This document shows positions 1-7,209 of a stretch of DNA of 40,137 nucleotides, in pieces. The notes under the pieces were generated by a model, which was given only the letters and a program-made list of their open reading frames with translations, was not told the DNA's origin and ran no database searches. The first letter of the stretch is position 1, and each line of letters opens with the position of its first letter. A program made the position numbers and the translations under genes. This DNA comes from Helicobacteraceae bacterium (GTDB taxonomy: Bacteria > Campylobacterota > Campylobacteria > Campylobacterales > Sulfurimonadaceae), in assembly GCA_027859195.1 (NCBI GenBank), contig JAQIBF010000118.1:1-40137 (forward strand), in the 5' to 3' direction.

Positions 1-118
1 ACTTCCAACCCCTTAAGGTCTCTGTTAAACTTACTTAGTTTTCAATGATCTCAAACAATTAATCGAGCTACAACACGTAGTCTCTAAGTCGCTTTTAACA
101 GCTTCTCATCGTTTGTGG
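1..118 (-). other. transcribed leader, probably 5' leader of a 16S rRNA operon
   Basis: This stretch lies directly downstream of the strong minus-strand promoter and has no open reading frame. On the minus strand it contains ATCATTGAAAACTAAGTAAG (complement of about 27-46), a pattern like the TTGAAAACTAA segments found in bacterial rRNA leaders and spacers. The mature rRNA itself is not in the window, so the call rests on promoter strength plus this motif. Confidence 0.4.
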
Positions 119-124
119 AAGGGA

Positions 125-153
125 ATTATAGACAAATCAGTATTGGATGTCAA
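125..153 (-). promoter_or_regulatory. consensus sigma70 promoter, probably of an rRNA operon beyond the left edge
   Basis: On the minus strand the sequence reads TTGACA, then 17 bases, then TATAAT, both hexamers matching the consensus exactly. The -35 is the complement of 148-153 and the -10 the complement of 125-130. Other promoters in this window have only a -10 box, so a perfect promoter is exceptional and typical of stable-RNA operons. Transcription would start near 118 and run out of the window. The assignment to rRNA is inference; the hexamers and spacing are direct reading. Confidence 0.75.
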
Positions 154-340
154 GAGCTTTTTGAGGGAATATGCAAATTCCTTCAAATTTGTGAAATAGA
201 TGCGATTTTTCGTAATACGTTGTTGCTAAATGTTGTTATTGATGCACCATTTCAGACTTATTTTTATCCCTTTATATAGTATGCTCGTTTTCTCTGATAA
301 TACGAAGCCTAATATTTACTATTTATTGTAAAAAATGGTG

Positions 341-346
341 TATAGT
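341..346 (+). promoter_or_regulatory. -10 box (TG-TATAGT) for the Bax-inhibitor-1 gene
   Basis: TATAGT with a TG immediately upstream gives an extended -10 that would start transcription near 353. The resulting leader of about 45 bases holds a small perfect hairpin, CCTGC-AGA-GCAGG (363-375), followed by the ribosome site AAAGGA (384-389). Confidence 0.5.
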
Positions 347-396
347 TCTGAGATAACAATGGCCTGCAGAGCAGGTTCTATATAAAGGATGTATTT

Positions 397-1089
397 ATGG
401 GTCTATATGATCGTGATTATGCAAGAGAAGATTCAGCGGGTTACGGCCAGCGCTCTGAAACAAAAATTGTCTCTTTTGTAAAAGAGACATACAAACTGTT
501 TGCTGCTTCGTTGATGGCTGGTGCAGCTGGTGCCTATGTTGGTATTCCAATGGCAGCTTTCATTCAAGCCTGGTTTATTCCGCTGATAATTCTTGAGTTC
601 GCTCTACTGTTTGGCCTTTTTGCTGTTAAACGCAAACCAGGCATCAATCTGGTTGTGATGTTCAGCTTTGTATTTATGACAGGTCTTATGTTGGCACCAC
701 TGCTTTCTTATACACTTACCCTCTCCGGTGGTGCAAGTATTGTCGGTAATGCTTTTGCTATGACTTCCGTGATCGTTGCCGGTATGAGCTATTTTGCTGT
801 TAAAACGAAAGCTGATCTGGCTAGTTATGGAAAACCGTTAATGATCGCTTTGTTTGTAATCATCGGATTCTCTGTTGTCAATCTTTTTCTAGGCAGTCCA
901 ATGCTTGCTGTACTTATCTCTGCAGCAGTTGTGTTTGTCTTTAGTATTTTGGTTGTATACGACACTCAGAACATTATGAAGGGTGCTTACGAGACGCCAA
1001 TTGATGGTGCCATCGCTCTTTATCTTGACTTTTTGAATATCTTTACAGCGCTTCTGCAGCTGCTGGGTATTTTTGGTAACGAGGACTAA
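397..1089 (+). CDS. Bax inhibitor-1 / YccA family membrane protein
   Basis: A 230-residue integral membrane protein of the Bax inhibitor-1 (TMBIM/YetJ) family. In the family these are pH-sensitive calcium leak channels or modulators of membrane protein turnover. About seven hydrophobic segments run from residue 30 to the end, after a polar N-terminus. The C-terminal signature is clear: VYDTQNI around residue 187-193 and LYLDFLNIF around 209-216. Asp189 and Asp211 match the di-aspartyl pH sensor described for bacterial YetJ. The ATG at 397 is preceded by AAAGGA seven bases upstream. The gene stands alone, with its own promoter and a hairpin after the stop. The family call is firm; the physiological role here is not known. 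Confidence 0.9.
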   Translation: MGLYDRDYAREDSAGYGQRSETKIVSFVKETYKLFAASLMAGAAGAYVGIPMAAFIQAWFIPLIILEFALLFGLFAVKRKPGINLVVMFSFVFMTGLMLAPLLSYTLTLSGGASIVGNAFAMTSVIVAGMSYFAVKTKADLASYGKPLMIALFVIIGFSVVNLFLGSPMLAVLISAAVVFVFSILVVYDTQNIMKGAYETPIDGAIALYLDFLNIFTALLQLLGIFGNED

Positions 1090-1099
1090 TCTCCTTATA

Positions 1100-1122
1100 A
1101 AGAGCTTCGGCTCTTATTTCTA
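1100..1122 (+). terminator. probable rho-independent terminator
   Basis: AAGAGC-TTCG-GCTCTT (1100-1115) is a six-pair stem closed by a UUCG tetraloop, followed by an AT-rich tail with a short T run, ten bases after the stop of the Bax-inhibitor-1 gene. Confidence 0.55.
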
Positions 1123-1157
1123 TCTGCTTCCTATTTCCTACACTTCCTTAAAAATGC

Positions 1158-1163
1158 TATAAT
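1158..1163 (+). promoter_or_regulatory. -10 box GC-TATAAT for the 69-residue protein and thiD2-like gene
   Basis: TATAAT in the context ATGCTATAATGCCG, the same GC-TATAAT form seen before secG and pyrG. It would start transcription near 1170, about 45 bases before the first ATG of this two-gene unit. Confidence 0.6.
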
Positions 1164-1215
1164 GCCGTTTCTAAAATAAAAATTCTTTTTTAGACACATA
1201 TAAAGGAAAATAATT

Positions 1216-1425
1216 ATGTCACGTACAAATACTTCAAGCGTCGAGATGGATGACGGTATAAAAATCGCCTTCAAAGCACGTACAAAGAAAAATACTTTTG
1301 GTACCACAACCGATATCAATGATAAGAAAGAGTCCGGAGAGCGTAAAACAACTTCTTCTGATGAAAAGGCCAAGGCCAAGAAAAAAGCAAAGATGGCTAA
1401 ACAATCAAAGCGTAAAAACAAGTAA
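1216..1425 (+). CDS. small Lys-rich protein of unknown function
   Basis: A 69-residue, strongly basic, probably disordered protein. The C-terminal third (from about residue 49) is almost only Lys, Ala, Arg, Met, Gln and Asn. The N-terminal half has more mixed composition with a hydrophobic GIKIAFKAR stretch, so it may fold on or bind something. There is no signal peptide or membrane segment. A good ribosome site (AAAGGA near 1202-1207) and a TATAAT -10 support expression. The next gene starts two bases after its stop, so the two are probably cotranscribed and translationally coupled. The composition suggests nucleic acid or ribosome binding, but I do not recognise the family. Confidence 0.65.
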   Translation: MSRTNTSSVEMDDGIKIAFKARTKKNTFGTTTDINDKKESGERKTTSSDEKAKAKKKAKMAKQSKRKNK

Positions 1426-1426
1426 T

Positions 1427-1831
1427 ATGCCTTCGCACTTCGAACCATCACTTTATCGTGTTATTGATGCCAATCTCAACCGGTTAAAAGAGGGGGTTCG
1501 TGTTATAGAAGACATTGCGAGATATGTCAACAACGACAAAGTCCTGGCTTCAAAGCTAAAAGAGATTCGGCATCAAAGCAGAATTGACGATATACAAAAC
1601 CTTCTAAACTCTCGAGACAGCATTAATGATGTTCTCCGTCCTACTGTAACAAGTGAGATGAACCGTGACACGGTAGAGAGTGTCATCATCGCAAACTATA
1701 AACGCGCCCAAGAGTCTGCAAGAGTACTCGAAGAGATATATAAGATCGTTGAACCTGCACTCTCAGAAAACTTCAAGTCACTTCGTTATGCACTGTATCA
1801 ACTTGAAAAAGAGAACCTGCTAAAAGATTAG
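1427..1831 (+). CDS. ThiD2-type hydroxymethylpyrimidine phosphate kinase-like protein
   Basis: A 134-residue protein resembling the ThiD2 domain, usually found fused to the N-terminus of ThiE and shown in other bacteria to phosphorylate HMP-phosphate to HMP-pyrophosphate for thiamin synthesis. The diagnostic pattern is near the start: YRVIDANLNRLKEGVRVIED, followed by a helical protein with RAQESARVLEE near residue 103-113. Here it stands alone, with no ThiE barrel attached. An in-frame upstream start at 1298 would overlap the preceding gene for 127 bases. I chose the ATG at 1427, two bases after that gene's stop, because the similarity begins just after it. The stop overlaps the convergent methyltransferase stop by four bases. 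Confidence 0.65.
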   Translation: MPSHFEPSLYRVIDANLNRLKEGVRVIEDIARYVNNDKVLASKLKEIRHQSRIDDIQNLLNSRDSINDVLRPTVTSEMNRDTVESVIIANYKRAQESARVLEEIYKIVEPALSENFKSLRYALYQLEKENLLKD

Positions 1832-2523
1832 TTTTGGATGAAAACGACTTCAAACTCCAAATAGTCAAGCGGATAACTACGCATCAACTTTTTCATCTCT
1901 TTATACCCGAGAAGATTGCGATTACCACTCACACCACTTCGTTTTATATAGCGGAACATATCTCGTACTGAGTCAAAGGCAAGCCGGTACTGAACAGTCT
2001 CGATATTAGCGTTAAAATAGCGTTTAGCCAGCTCTTCCACCTCGGCACTGCATCTTAGCAGCGGTTTGATACCGGCTGTCTCAAAAAGAGTCTTAAAGGT
2101 ACTACCGCTGAAGATCGCCAGTGAGACAGGTTTTTTCAGATAGGCGATATTTCGAAAGACATTTTCCATGTCATCAGCCCACTGTAGAGCTGAAGCGGAG
2201 AAGATACGGTCGAAGTCATAATAAGAGAGCTGCTCAAAAAGGGTCGGATCGTTAAAGTCACCATACACACACTCTAACGCCTCAACATTATCACCCTCTT
2301 TGGGATGCAACTCTAACATCCTCGGAGCAAAATCTACACCGACAAAATGTTCAACATTCCAGTCAATAGCGCGCAAAAGAGCACCCTTGCCACAGCCGAG
2401 ATCTAAGATACGTTTTGGCTGTTGCTGAAGCTCCTTGAGAAGTTTGTTGACCACCTTCTCTTGAATGATGTTATAGTTTCCATACTGATCTGCATATTTG
2501 GAAAATTCACTTTGTACTTTCAT
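1828..2523 (-). CDS. SAM-dependent methyltransferase, BioC-like
   Basis: A 231-residue class I methyltransferase. Motif I ILDLGCGKGALL lies at about residues 39-50, the acidic residue of motif II in FVGVDFAPRMLELH, and a motif-IV-like FDRIFSASALQWADD further on. N-terminal FSKYADQYGNYNIIQ and the LQWADD motif are reminiscent of BioC, the malonyl-ACP O-methyltransferase that starts the pimeloyl arm of biotin synthesis. It is last in the znu operon: its ATG overlaps the znuB stop as ATGA. That position gives no biotin context, so the bioC name is only a candidate. Another small-molecule methyltransferase is possible. Confidence 0.7.
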   Translation of the reverse strand: MKVQSEFSKYADQYGNYNIIQEKVVNKLLKELQQQPKRILDLGCGKGALLRAIDWNVEHFVGVDFAPRMLELHPKEGDNVEALECVYGDFNDPTLFEQLSYYDFDRIFSASALQWADDMENVFRNIAYLKKPVSLAIFSGSTFKTLFETAGIKPLLRCSAEVEELAKRYFNANIETVQYRLAFDSVRDMFRYIKRSGVSGNRNLLGYKEMKKLMRSYPLDYLEFEVVFIQN

Positions 2524-3317
2524 CGACGATTAACAACCAAGGAGAAGATAAAGATAAACAATAGGGCTAACACAATCGTAGCACCGCTTGGAAGCGAAAA
2601 GAAATAGGAACTGCTCATTCCGACAATAACCGCTAAAAGTGAAAAGAGCACTGCAATGGCGATGGTTTTAGCAAAACCTTGTCTAAATCGGAGCGCTGCT
2701 ACTGTCGGAATGACCATCATCGCACCTATTAGCAATGTGCCGACAATACGGATAGAGAGGGCGATGATAATAGCCACAATACTGACTAACAAAAAATTCA
2801 AGAGGTCTACTTTAATGCCGCTTGTTCGTGCCACCTCTTCGTCATAAGCAATAAAATAGAGTTCTTTATAAAAGAGTCCTAACAGTCCAAGTGCAATGAC
2901 GCCAAAGATCGACATAATGATCAGATCTTCCTCTGTAACCGAGAGTATAGAACCAAAAAGATAAGAGAAGAGAGAGCTGTTAAAAGCTCCGGCAAGTGAG
3001 ACGATGATCACCGCCAGGGCTAACGATCCTGAGAGTATGATCGCTAACACAGAATCTGAGTAGAGGTGAAAATTGATTCTTAGGTACTCTATAGCCCAGG
3101 CGCTAAGAAGGGCTGCTGCTACGGCCATCCAGAGAGGGCTGGTTCCGGCAATAACACCGACTGCAACACCGACAAGGGCAGAGTGAGCCAACGTCTCTGT
3201 GATCATTGAATATCGGCGCAATACTATAAAAGAGCCGCTTATCGCTGCCAAAATTGCGATAATTATTCCTGCGAGGAAGGCACGTATCATAAAGTCGTAT
3301 GAGAGCATTTCAGTCAT
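2520..3317 (-). CDS. znuB: zinc ABC transporter permease ZnuB
   Basis: A 265-residue ABC-3 family permease, the membrane channel of a zinc (possibly manganese) importer. About seven to nine hydrophobic segments run along its length. The family-typical stretch SGSFIVLRRYSMITETLAHSA (about residues 26-46) and the conserved GALLIGAMMVIP-like segment near residue 190-205 are both visible. It follows znuA and znuC on the same strand, but a 130-base gap separates it from znuC instead of an overlap. The start (ATG, complement of 3315-3317) has the ribosome site GGAAGGA. A 28-bp block spanning this start is duplicated 87 bp upstream. Confidence 0.9.
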   Translation of the reverse strand: MTEMLSYDFMIRAFLAGIIIAILAAISGSFIVLRRYSMITETLAHSALVGVAVGVIAGTSPLWMAVAAALLSAWAIEYLRINFHLYSDSVLAIILSGSLALAVIIVSLAGAFNSSLFSYLFGSILSVTEEDLIIMSIFGVIALGLLGLFYKELYFIAYDEEVARTSGIKVDLLNFLLVSIVAIIIALSIRIVGTLLIGAMMVIPTVAALRFRQGFAKTIAIAVLFSLLAVIVGMSSSYFFSLPSGATIVLALLFIFIFSLVVNRR

Positions 3318-3420
3318 TGCATTCCTTCCATTTTCGATTTATCAACTTTACTCTGCAAACAGCGTGCGTTCAGCACCCTCTTTTTGAGATATCATTTCAG
3401 TCATTGCATTCCTTCCATTT
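3306..3420 (-). repeat. 28-bp direct repeat of the znuB translation start
   Basis: The 28-base block at 3306-3333 (ribosome site plus first codons of znuB) recurs without a mismatch at 3393-3420, offset by 87 bases, a multiple of three. The match stops sharply on both sides. It looks like a short tandem duplication whose intervening sequence has since diverged. Confidence 0.9.
3348..3404 (-). CDS. 18-codon ORF created by the duplicated znuB start
   Basis: The upstream copy of the 28-bp repeat gives a second ribosome site (GGAAGGA) and ATG, opening a reading frame of 18 codons. It starts MTEM like ZnuB, then departs from it and ends in TAA, 31 bases before the znuB ATG. It has the initiation signals of znuB, so it should be translated if the operon mRNA is. 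The peptide shows no recognisable function. It may be a relic, or a leader that tunes ribosome loading on znuB. Confidence 0.4.
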   Translation of the reverse strand: MTEMISQKEGAERTLFAE

Positions 3421-3447
3421 CTTGTCCATCCATTTATTATTTACGTT

Positions 3448-4209
3448 TTAATGATGATGGTGGTTATGGATCAAATGCGCATCAATTCCATAAAGGGCAC
3501 TCATATCTTCACAGCTGATCGCCTCTTTTGGATTATTACAGGTCAGTAAACTTTGATTTACCGTAAAAAGCCGTCCAATATCATCGGCAATGACGCCGAT
3601 GTCATGCGTAATAAAGACAATCGTCATATTCTCATTTTGGTTTAATTCTCTGAGAAGCTTATAAAAACGTTGCTGAGACACGACATCAACACCGGTGTTC
3701 GGTTCATCAAGAATCAGCACTTCCGGTTTTGAGGCCAAGGCTCTTGCGATCATAACACGCTGACGCTGACCGCCAGAGAGTTCACCAATCAGTTTATTTT
3801 GGATATCCAAGATATCCATCTTAGTCACTGCTTCCTGGATGGCGTCTCTGTCTTCTTGCGTTGTACGTTTAAACAGTCCTTGCTTCATGATCCGACCCAT
3901 CTTGACCACTTCAAGGACCGTTGCAGGAAAGTTTTGATCGAGTTGTGAGGCACGTTGCGGAACATACCCTATCTTATACCAGCGCTTGAATTGGTTTAGC
4001 GCCTGTCCAAACAATTTTATCTTGCCCAGCGTCGGTTTTTCAAGGCCAAGTAAAAGACGTATCAATGTTGTTTTACCGCCACCATTTGGCCCAATGATCG
4101 CACAATAATCGCCCGGCAAAATAGTTAAAGAGATATCGTCTAATATCTTTTGTGCATTGGCTTGAAAAAAAAGGTTTTTTACCTCAAAGATCGGAGAGAC
4201 AAACTTCAT
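3448..4209 (-). CDS. znuC: zinc ABC transporter ATP-binding protein ZnuC
   Basis: A 253-residue ABC ATPase that powers zinc import. The motifs are in order: Walker A GPNGGGKTT near residue 40, a Q-loop in YVPQRA, signature LSGGQRQR, Walker B VLILDEPNTG and switch histidine in FITHD. The last residues are HNHHHH. Such a His-rich tail is usual for metal-transport partners and could sense or hold zinc. The start codon overlaps the znuA stop by four bases (ATGA), so the two are translationally coupled. Confidence 0.92.
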   Translation of the reverse strand: MKFVSPIFEVKNLFFQANAQKILDDISLTILPGDYCAIIGPNGGGKTTLIRLLLGLEKPTLGKIKLFGQALNQFKRWYKIGYVPQRASQLDQNFPATVLEVVKMGRIMKQGLFKRTTQEDRDAIQEAVTKMDILDIQNKLIGELSGGQRQRVMIARALASKPEVLILDEPNTGVDVVSQQRFYKLLRELNQNENMTIVFITHDIGVIADDIGRLFTVNQSLLTCNNPKEAISCEDMSALYGIDAHLIHNHHHH

Positions 4210-5129
4210 TCACATCTCATTGCATGGGTAAGTTTGTCAAGATTGACATACATACCGTCTATATAGCTCATCCCGGTTTGCGCTTGCGCTGCAGTAATGT
4301 TGGCCAAAGGCTCCAAGTAGTCGATCTCCACACCATTTTCTTTTGCAAGCGTTTGCATCAATCTGTCACTGATAAAGGCCTCGAAAAAAAGCACCTTTAT
4401 CCCTTTTTCTTTAATGATTGTCGAAAGTCTTGCCATCGTTTGTGCATCTGCCAATGCGTCCGGGGAGAGACCTGTCAACGGTTGAACAGAAAAGTCATAC
4501 TTCGATGCGACATACCCCAAAATATTATGATGAAGGATAACTTCTCTGACTTGACACTGTTGAAGTCTCTTCTGATAGGCTCTGTCTAGCTTGGTGAGTT
4601 CATCAATGTAGGCGGCAGCTCGTTGAACATATAGCGCTTCATGCGCCTTATCCAGCTTCACAAACGCCAAAGCGATCTTCTGCGTTAACAGTTTCATATT
4701 GCCTATGTCCAGCCAATAATGCGGGTCAACGGCTTCGTCTCCATGATGATGGTGACCGTCATCTACGTCACCCTCTCCTTGCGCTTCTCTCAAATCAACA
4801 TACTTGCTCATATCAAGCATATTCTCTCCCTGCGTCAACTTAATGATCCAAGGTTCCAGCGCAGCACCGCTGTACAAGAACAATGCGCTTTTTTGTATCG
4901 AGATAATTGTTTTTGGTGTTGGTTCGAAACTGTGGACTTCAACCCCGAATGGAATGACCATCTGCACATCAACATTGTCACCACCGACATGTTTCGCAAT
5001 ATCATACAAGGCAAAGGTACTGGCAGTTATTGTAGGAACAGTGGGCGCTACCGATTTGTCATTTTGAGAAAAAAAGAGCGCTATAGTAAAAAACAACAAT
5101 ATGACTACTAACAAAACAACTTTTTTCAC
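4206..5129 (-). CDS. znuA: zinc-binding periplasmic protein ZnuA
   Basis: A 307-residue cluster A-I metal-binding protein that captures zinc in the periplasm for ZnuBC. The N-terminal hydrophobic segment (residues 4-20) has no lipobox cysteine, so this is a cleaved signal or a membrane anchor. Metal-ligand histidines appear in PFGVEVHSFEPTP, in VDPHYWLDIGN and in HHNILGY. A flexible acidic/His loop (DDGHHHHGDE, about residues 122-131) is the zinc-specific loop of ZnuA-type proteins. It is first in the operon znuA-znuC-znuB-methyltransferase. A -10 box lies about 45 bases upstream. Zur-type regulation is expected, but I could not identify an operator. Confidence 0.92.
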   Translation of the reverse strand: MKKVVLLVVILLFFTIALFFSQNDKSVAPTVPTITASTFALYDIAKHVGGDNVDVQMVIPFGVEVHSFEPTPKTIISIQKSALFLYSGAALEPWIIKLTQGENMLDMSKYVDLREAQGEGDVDDGHHHHGDEAVDPHYWLDIGNMKLLTQKIALAFVKLDKAHEALYVQRAAAYIDELTKLDRAYQKRLQQCQVREVILHHNILGYVASKYDFSVQPLTGLSPDALADAQTMARLSTIIKEKGIKVLFFEAFISDRLMQTLAKENGVEIDYLEPLANITAAQAQTGMSYIDGMYVNLDKLTHAMRCE

Positions 5130-5173
5130 ATATATTCCCAGTTTAAAGCGTATATAGACTTTTTAATATCCTA

Positions 5174-5179
5174 ATTATA
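5174..5179 (-). promoter_or_regulatory. -10 box of the znu operon
   Basis: On the minus strand TATAAT lies in the context GGGTATAATTAGG, about 45 bases before the znuA ATG. No convincing -35 box or zinc-repressor palindrome was found in the 140-base divergent gap shared with secG. Confidence 0.5.
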
Positions 5180-5233
5180 CCCTAACCACCGATGATAAAA
5201 AGGAGGCCAAAATATCTTTTCAATTTTTTTCGC

Positions 5234-5239
5234 TATAAT
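5234..5239 (+). promoter_or_regulatory. -10 box of the secG operon
   Basis: TATAAT in CGCTATAATTCG. It would start transcription near 5246, followed by the ribosome site AGAAGG (5257-5262) and the secG ATG at 5270. Confidence 0.65.
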
Positions 5240-5269
5240 TCGCCAATTAATATTTTAGAAGGTCTATAA

Positions 5270-5602
5270 ATGACAGGCATTTTGCTTATATCTCAAATCG
5301 TTTTAGTTGTGATTATTACGATTGCAGTTTTACTACAAAAAAGTTCAAGTATCGGTCTTGGTGCATACAGCGGTTCAAACGAATCAGTTTTTGGCGCAAA
5401 AGGCCCAGGTAGCTTCTTAGCCAAGATGACATTCTTTTTTGGTTTTTTATTTATTCTCAATACCGTAACGCTTGGTTACTTTTACGCGCAAGAGAGCAGT
5501 GCTTCTGTTGTAGACAATATTGCTGAAGCAACGGATGTCGCGGCACCAGCAGCACCTGCAGAGCAAGAAGCTCCGGCAGTAGAAACTAACACTTCCAACT
5601 AG
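5270..5602 (+). CDS. secG: preprotein translocase subunit SecG
   Basis: A 110-residue SecG, the small subunit of the SecYEG channel. Two membrane segments, residues 2-20 and about 50-68, flank the conserved cytoplasmic loop. Typical motifs are VLLQKSSSIGLGAYSG and GSFLAKMTFFFGFLFI. The C-terminus is an Ala/Pro/Glu-rich disordered tail, usual for Campylobacterota SecG. Four bases separate it from the next gene. The order secG - deacetylase - frr - pyrE places it in a translation/secretion housekeeping run. Confidence 0.92.
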   Translation: MTGILLISQIVLVVIITIAVLLQKSSSIGLGAYSGSNESVFGAKGPGSFLAKMTFFFGFLFILNTVTLGYFYAQESSASVVDNIAEATDVAAPAAPAEQEAPAVETNTSN

Positions 5603-5606
5603 AACA

Positions 5607-6551
5607 ATGCGTAAGCTTCTTTTACTTACGCTGCTTCCACTCTACCTTTGGGCAGATGCCCATCTCTTTGTCTTTCACCGTTTCAATGATACAAGGCACC
5701 TATCCACCAATACATCTATAGCAACGCTTCGCGCTGAATTTGAATATCTAAAAAAGAACAACTATGAAGTTGTCTCCCTTAAACGTCTGCAAAAAGCCTT
5801 GCAAAGTGGTGAAGAGATCAGTGATAAATGGGTTGTCTTGACCATCGATGACAGTTTTAAAAGTTTCTATAAAAATGGTCTTCCTCTTTTTAAAGAGTAC
5901 AACTACCCTTTTACACTGTTTGTCTATGTGCAGGGAACTGTCGATCACTACGGTGACTTTATGACCTGGGATCAGATCAAAGAGACCTCAAAGTATGGCG
6001 AGATTGGTTTTCACTCATTTGGACACCCGCATCTTGTCTCATTGAGTAACCCCGCTATCTATCAAGACACAAAAAAAGGTCTTGACATCATGCAAAAAGA
6101 GCTTGGGTATACACCAAAATATTATGCTTACCCATATGGTGAATATGATGATCGCGTACGTGCACAGTTAGAACCTTTCAGTTTCGACCTGATCATCAAC
6201 CAAAATGCAGGTGCCGTCGACAAGGACAGTGCTGCGCATGATCTGGACCGGACAGCATTGACCGGTGAAAACAACATCAAAGTAAAACTTCGTACCCGTA
6301 CAATGCCTACAGAGTGGATATCTCCAAAAGCTTGGCCAAAAAATGGTAAAATCTCAACGCTAAAAGCCACTTTGCCAAAAGAGATTAAAAGAGTTGAGTA
6401 CTACATCTCCGGGTACGGGTGGAAAAGCGCCACTGTAAACAGTGGCAAACTTGTCGTTAACATCGATAAAAAACTGAAGATGAACCGTACACGTATCTTT
6501 TTGAAAAGTGGCAATCGCCAGAGCAGTATTATCTTAGTAAAGGGAAAATAA
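5607..6551 (+). CDS. secreted polysaccharide deacetylase (NodB-type)
   Basis: A 314-residue protein with an N-terminal signal peptide (about residues 1-17) and a carbohydrate esterase 4 / NodB deacetylase domain, which removes acetyl groups from surface or cell-wall glycans in the periplasm. Metal and catalytic motifs are visible: VVLTIDDSFKSF with Asp81 and Asp82, and GFHSFGHPHL with His136 and His140. A further 80-residue C-terminal beta-rich segment (about residues 230-314) follows and may bind glycan. It lies between secG and frr and its stop overlaps the frr start (TAATG). The substrate is unknown. Confidence 0.85.
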   Translation: MRKLLLLTLLPLYLWADAHLFVFHRFNDTRHLSTNTSIATLRAEFEYLKKNNYEVVSLKRLQKALQSGEEISDKWVVLTIDDSFKSFYKNGLPLFKEYNYPFTLFVYVQGTVDHYGDFMTWDQIKETSKYGEIGFHSFGHPHLVSLSNPAIYQDTKKGLDIMQKELGYTPKYYAYPYGEYDDRVRAQLEPFSFDLIINQNAGAVDKDSAAHDLDRTALTGENNIKVKLRTRTMPTEWISPKAWPKNGKISTLKATLPKEIKRVEYYISGYGWKSATVNSGKLVVNIDKKLKMNRTRIFLKSGNRQSSIILVKGK

Positions 6552-7108
6552 TGATAAACGAAATTTTAGACGAATGTAAAATGAACATGGAAAGCTCTCT
6601 TGGGCATATGCACCACAGCTTTAAAACGCTACGCACAGGTAAGGTAATGATTTCTGTGCTTGATGGTATTAAAATTGATTACTACGGAACCATGACGGCA
6701 CTTGACCAAGTCGGTTCAGTGATCGCTACGGATGCGACTACTATTGTTATCTCGCCATGGGAAAAACCACTTGTTTCTGACATTGAATCAGCGATCTCAA
6801 AAGCGAACATCGGGGTCAGTCCAAACAGTGATGGAGAGAAGATCATCCTGAATTTTCCTCCAATGACAGTTGACCAGCGTAAAGAGAGTGTAAAAAAGAT
6901 GAAAGGTATGGGCGAAGATGCAAAAGTATCTGTCCGTAATGATCGTCAAAGAGCCAACAATGAGATCAAGAGATTAGAAAAAGAGAAAGAGATCACGGCT
7001 GATGAGTCTAAGTCTGCACAAGATGCTGTTCAGAAGATTACAGATGAGTTTATCTCGAAGATCGATGCAACGTTAAAAGAGAAAGAAGCGGCAATCCTAA
7101 AAGTGTAA
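6551..7108 (+). CDS. frr: ribosome recycling factor
   Basis: A 185-residue ribosome recycling factor, normal length, which with EF-G splits post-termination ribosomes. The N-terminal SLGHMHHSFKTLRTGK, the central GVSPNSDGEKIILNFPPMT and the C-terminal VRNDRQRANNEIKRLEKEKEI with the final helix are all as expected. Its ATG overlaps the stop of the deacetylase gene by one base. A structured repeat element follows its stop. Confidence 0.96.
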   Translation: MINEILDECKMNMESSLGHMHHSFKTLRTGKVMISVLDGIKIDYYGTMTALDQVGSVIATDATTIVISPWEKPLVSDIESAISKANIGVSPNSDGEKIILNFPPMTVDQRKESVKKMKGMGEDAKVSVRNDRQRANNEIKRLEKEKEITADESKSAQDAVQKITDEFISKIDATLKEKEAAILKV

Positions 7109-7109
7109 C

Positions 7110-7157
7110 CGCCAAGGGGAACCAACTCCTTTGACTACTTTACTTCTCGATAGAGAG
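7110..7157 (+). repeat. structured intergenic element, copy 1 (frr-pyrE)
   Basis: Starting two bases after the frr stop, this copy shares the order GCCAA(A/G)GG - loop - (C/T)CCTTTGACTAC - ATAGAGAG with 11370-11428. The first block folds as a hairpin (7112-7119 with 7126-7133). A second perfect hairpin, GCACC-CTT-GGTGC, follows near 7165-7177. It could be a processing signal, terminator or small-RNA element. Confidence 0.55.
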
Positions 7158-7209
7158 CCCACGCACCCTTGGTGCATTTACAAATAACCACTTCCTCCAA
7201 GGATAAGCA

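Noticed and set aside
1298-1426. Long form of the ThiD2-like gene starting at 1298
   Set aside because: It would run through the 69-residue gene in another frame, and the family similarity begins just after the ATG at 1427.
5130-5269. Zur operator in the znuA-secG gap
   Set aside because: No convincing palindrome could be found by eye; only the two divergent -10 boxes are clear.
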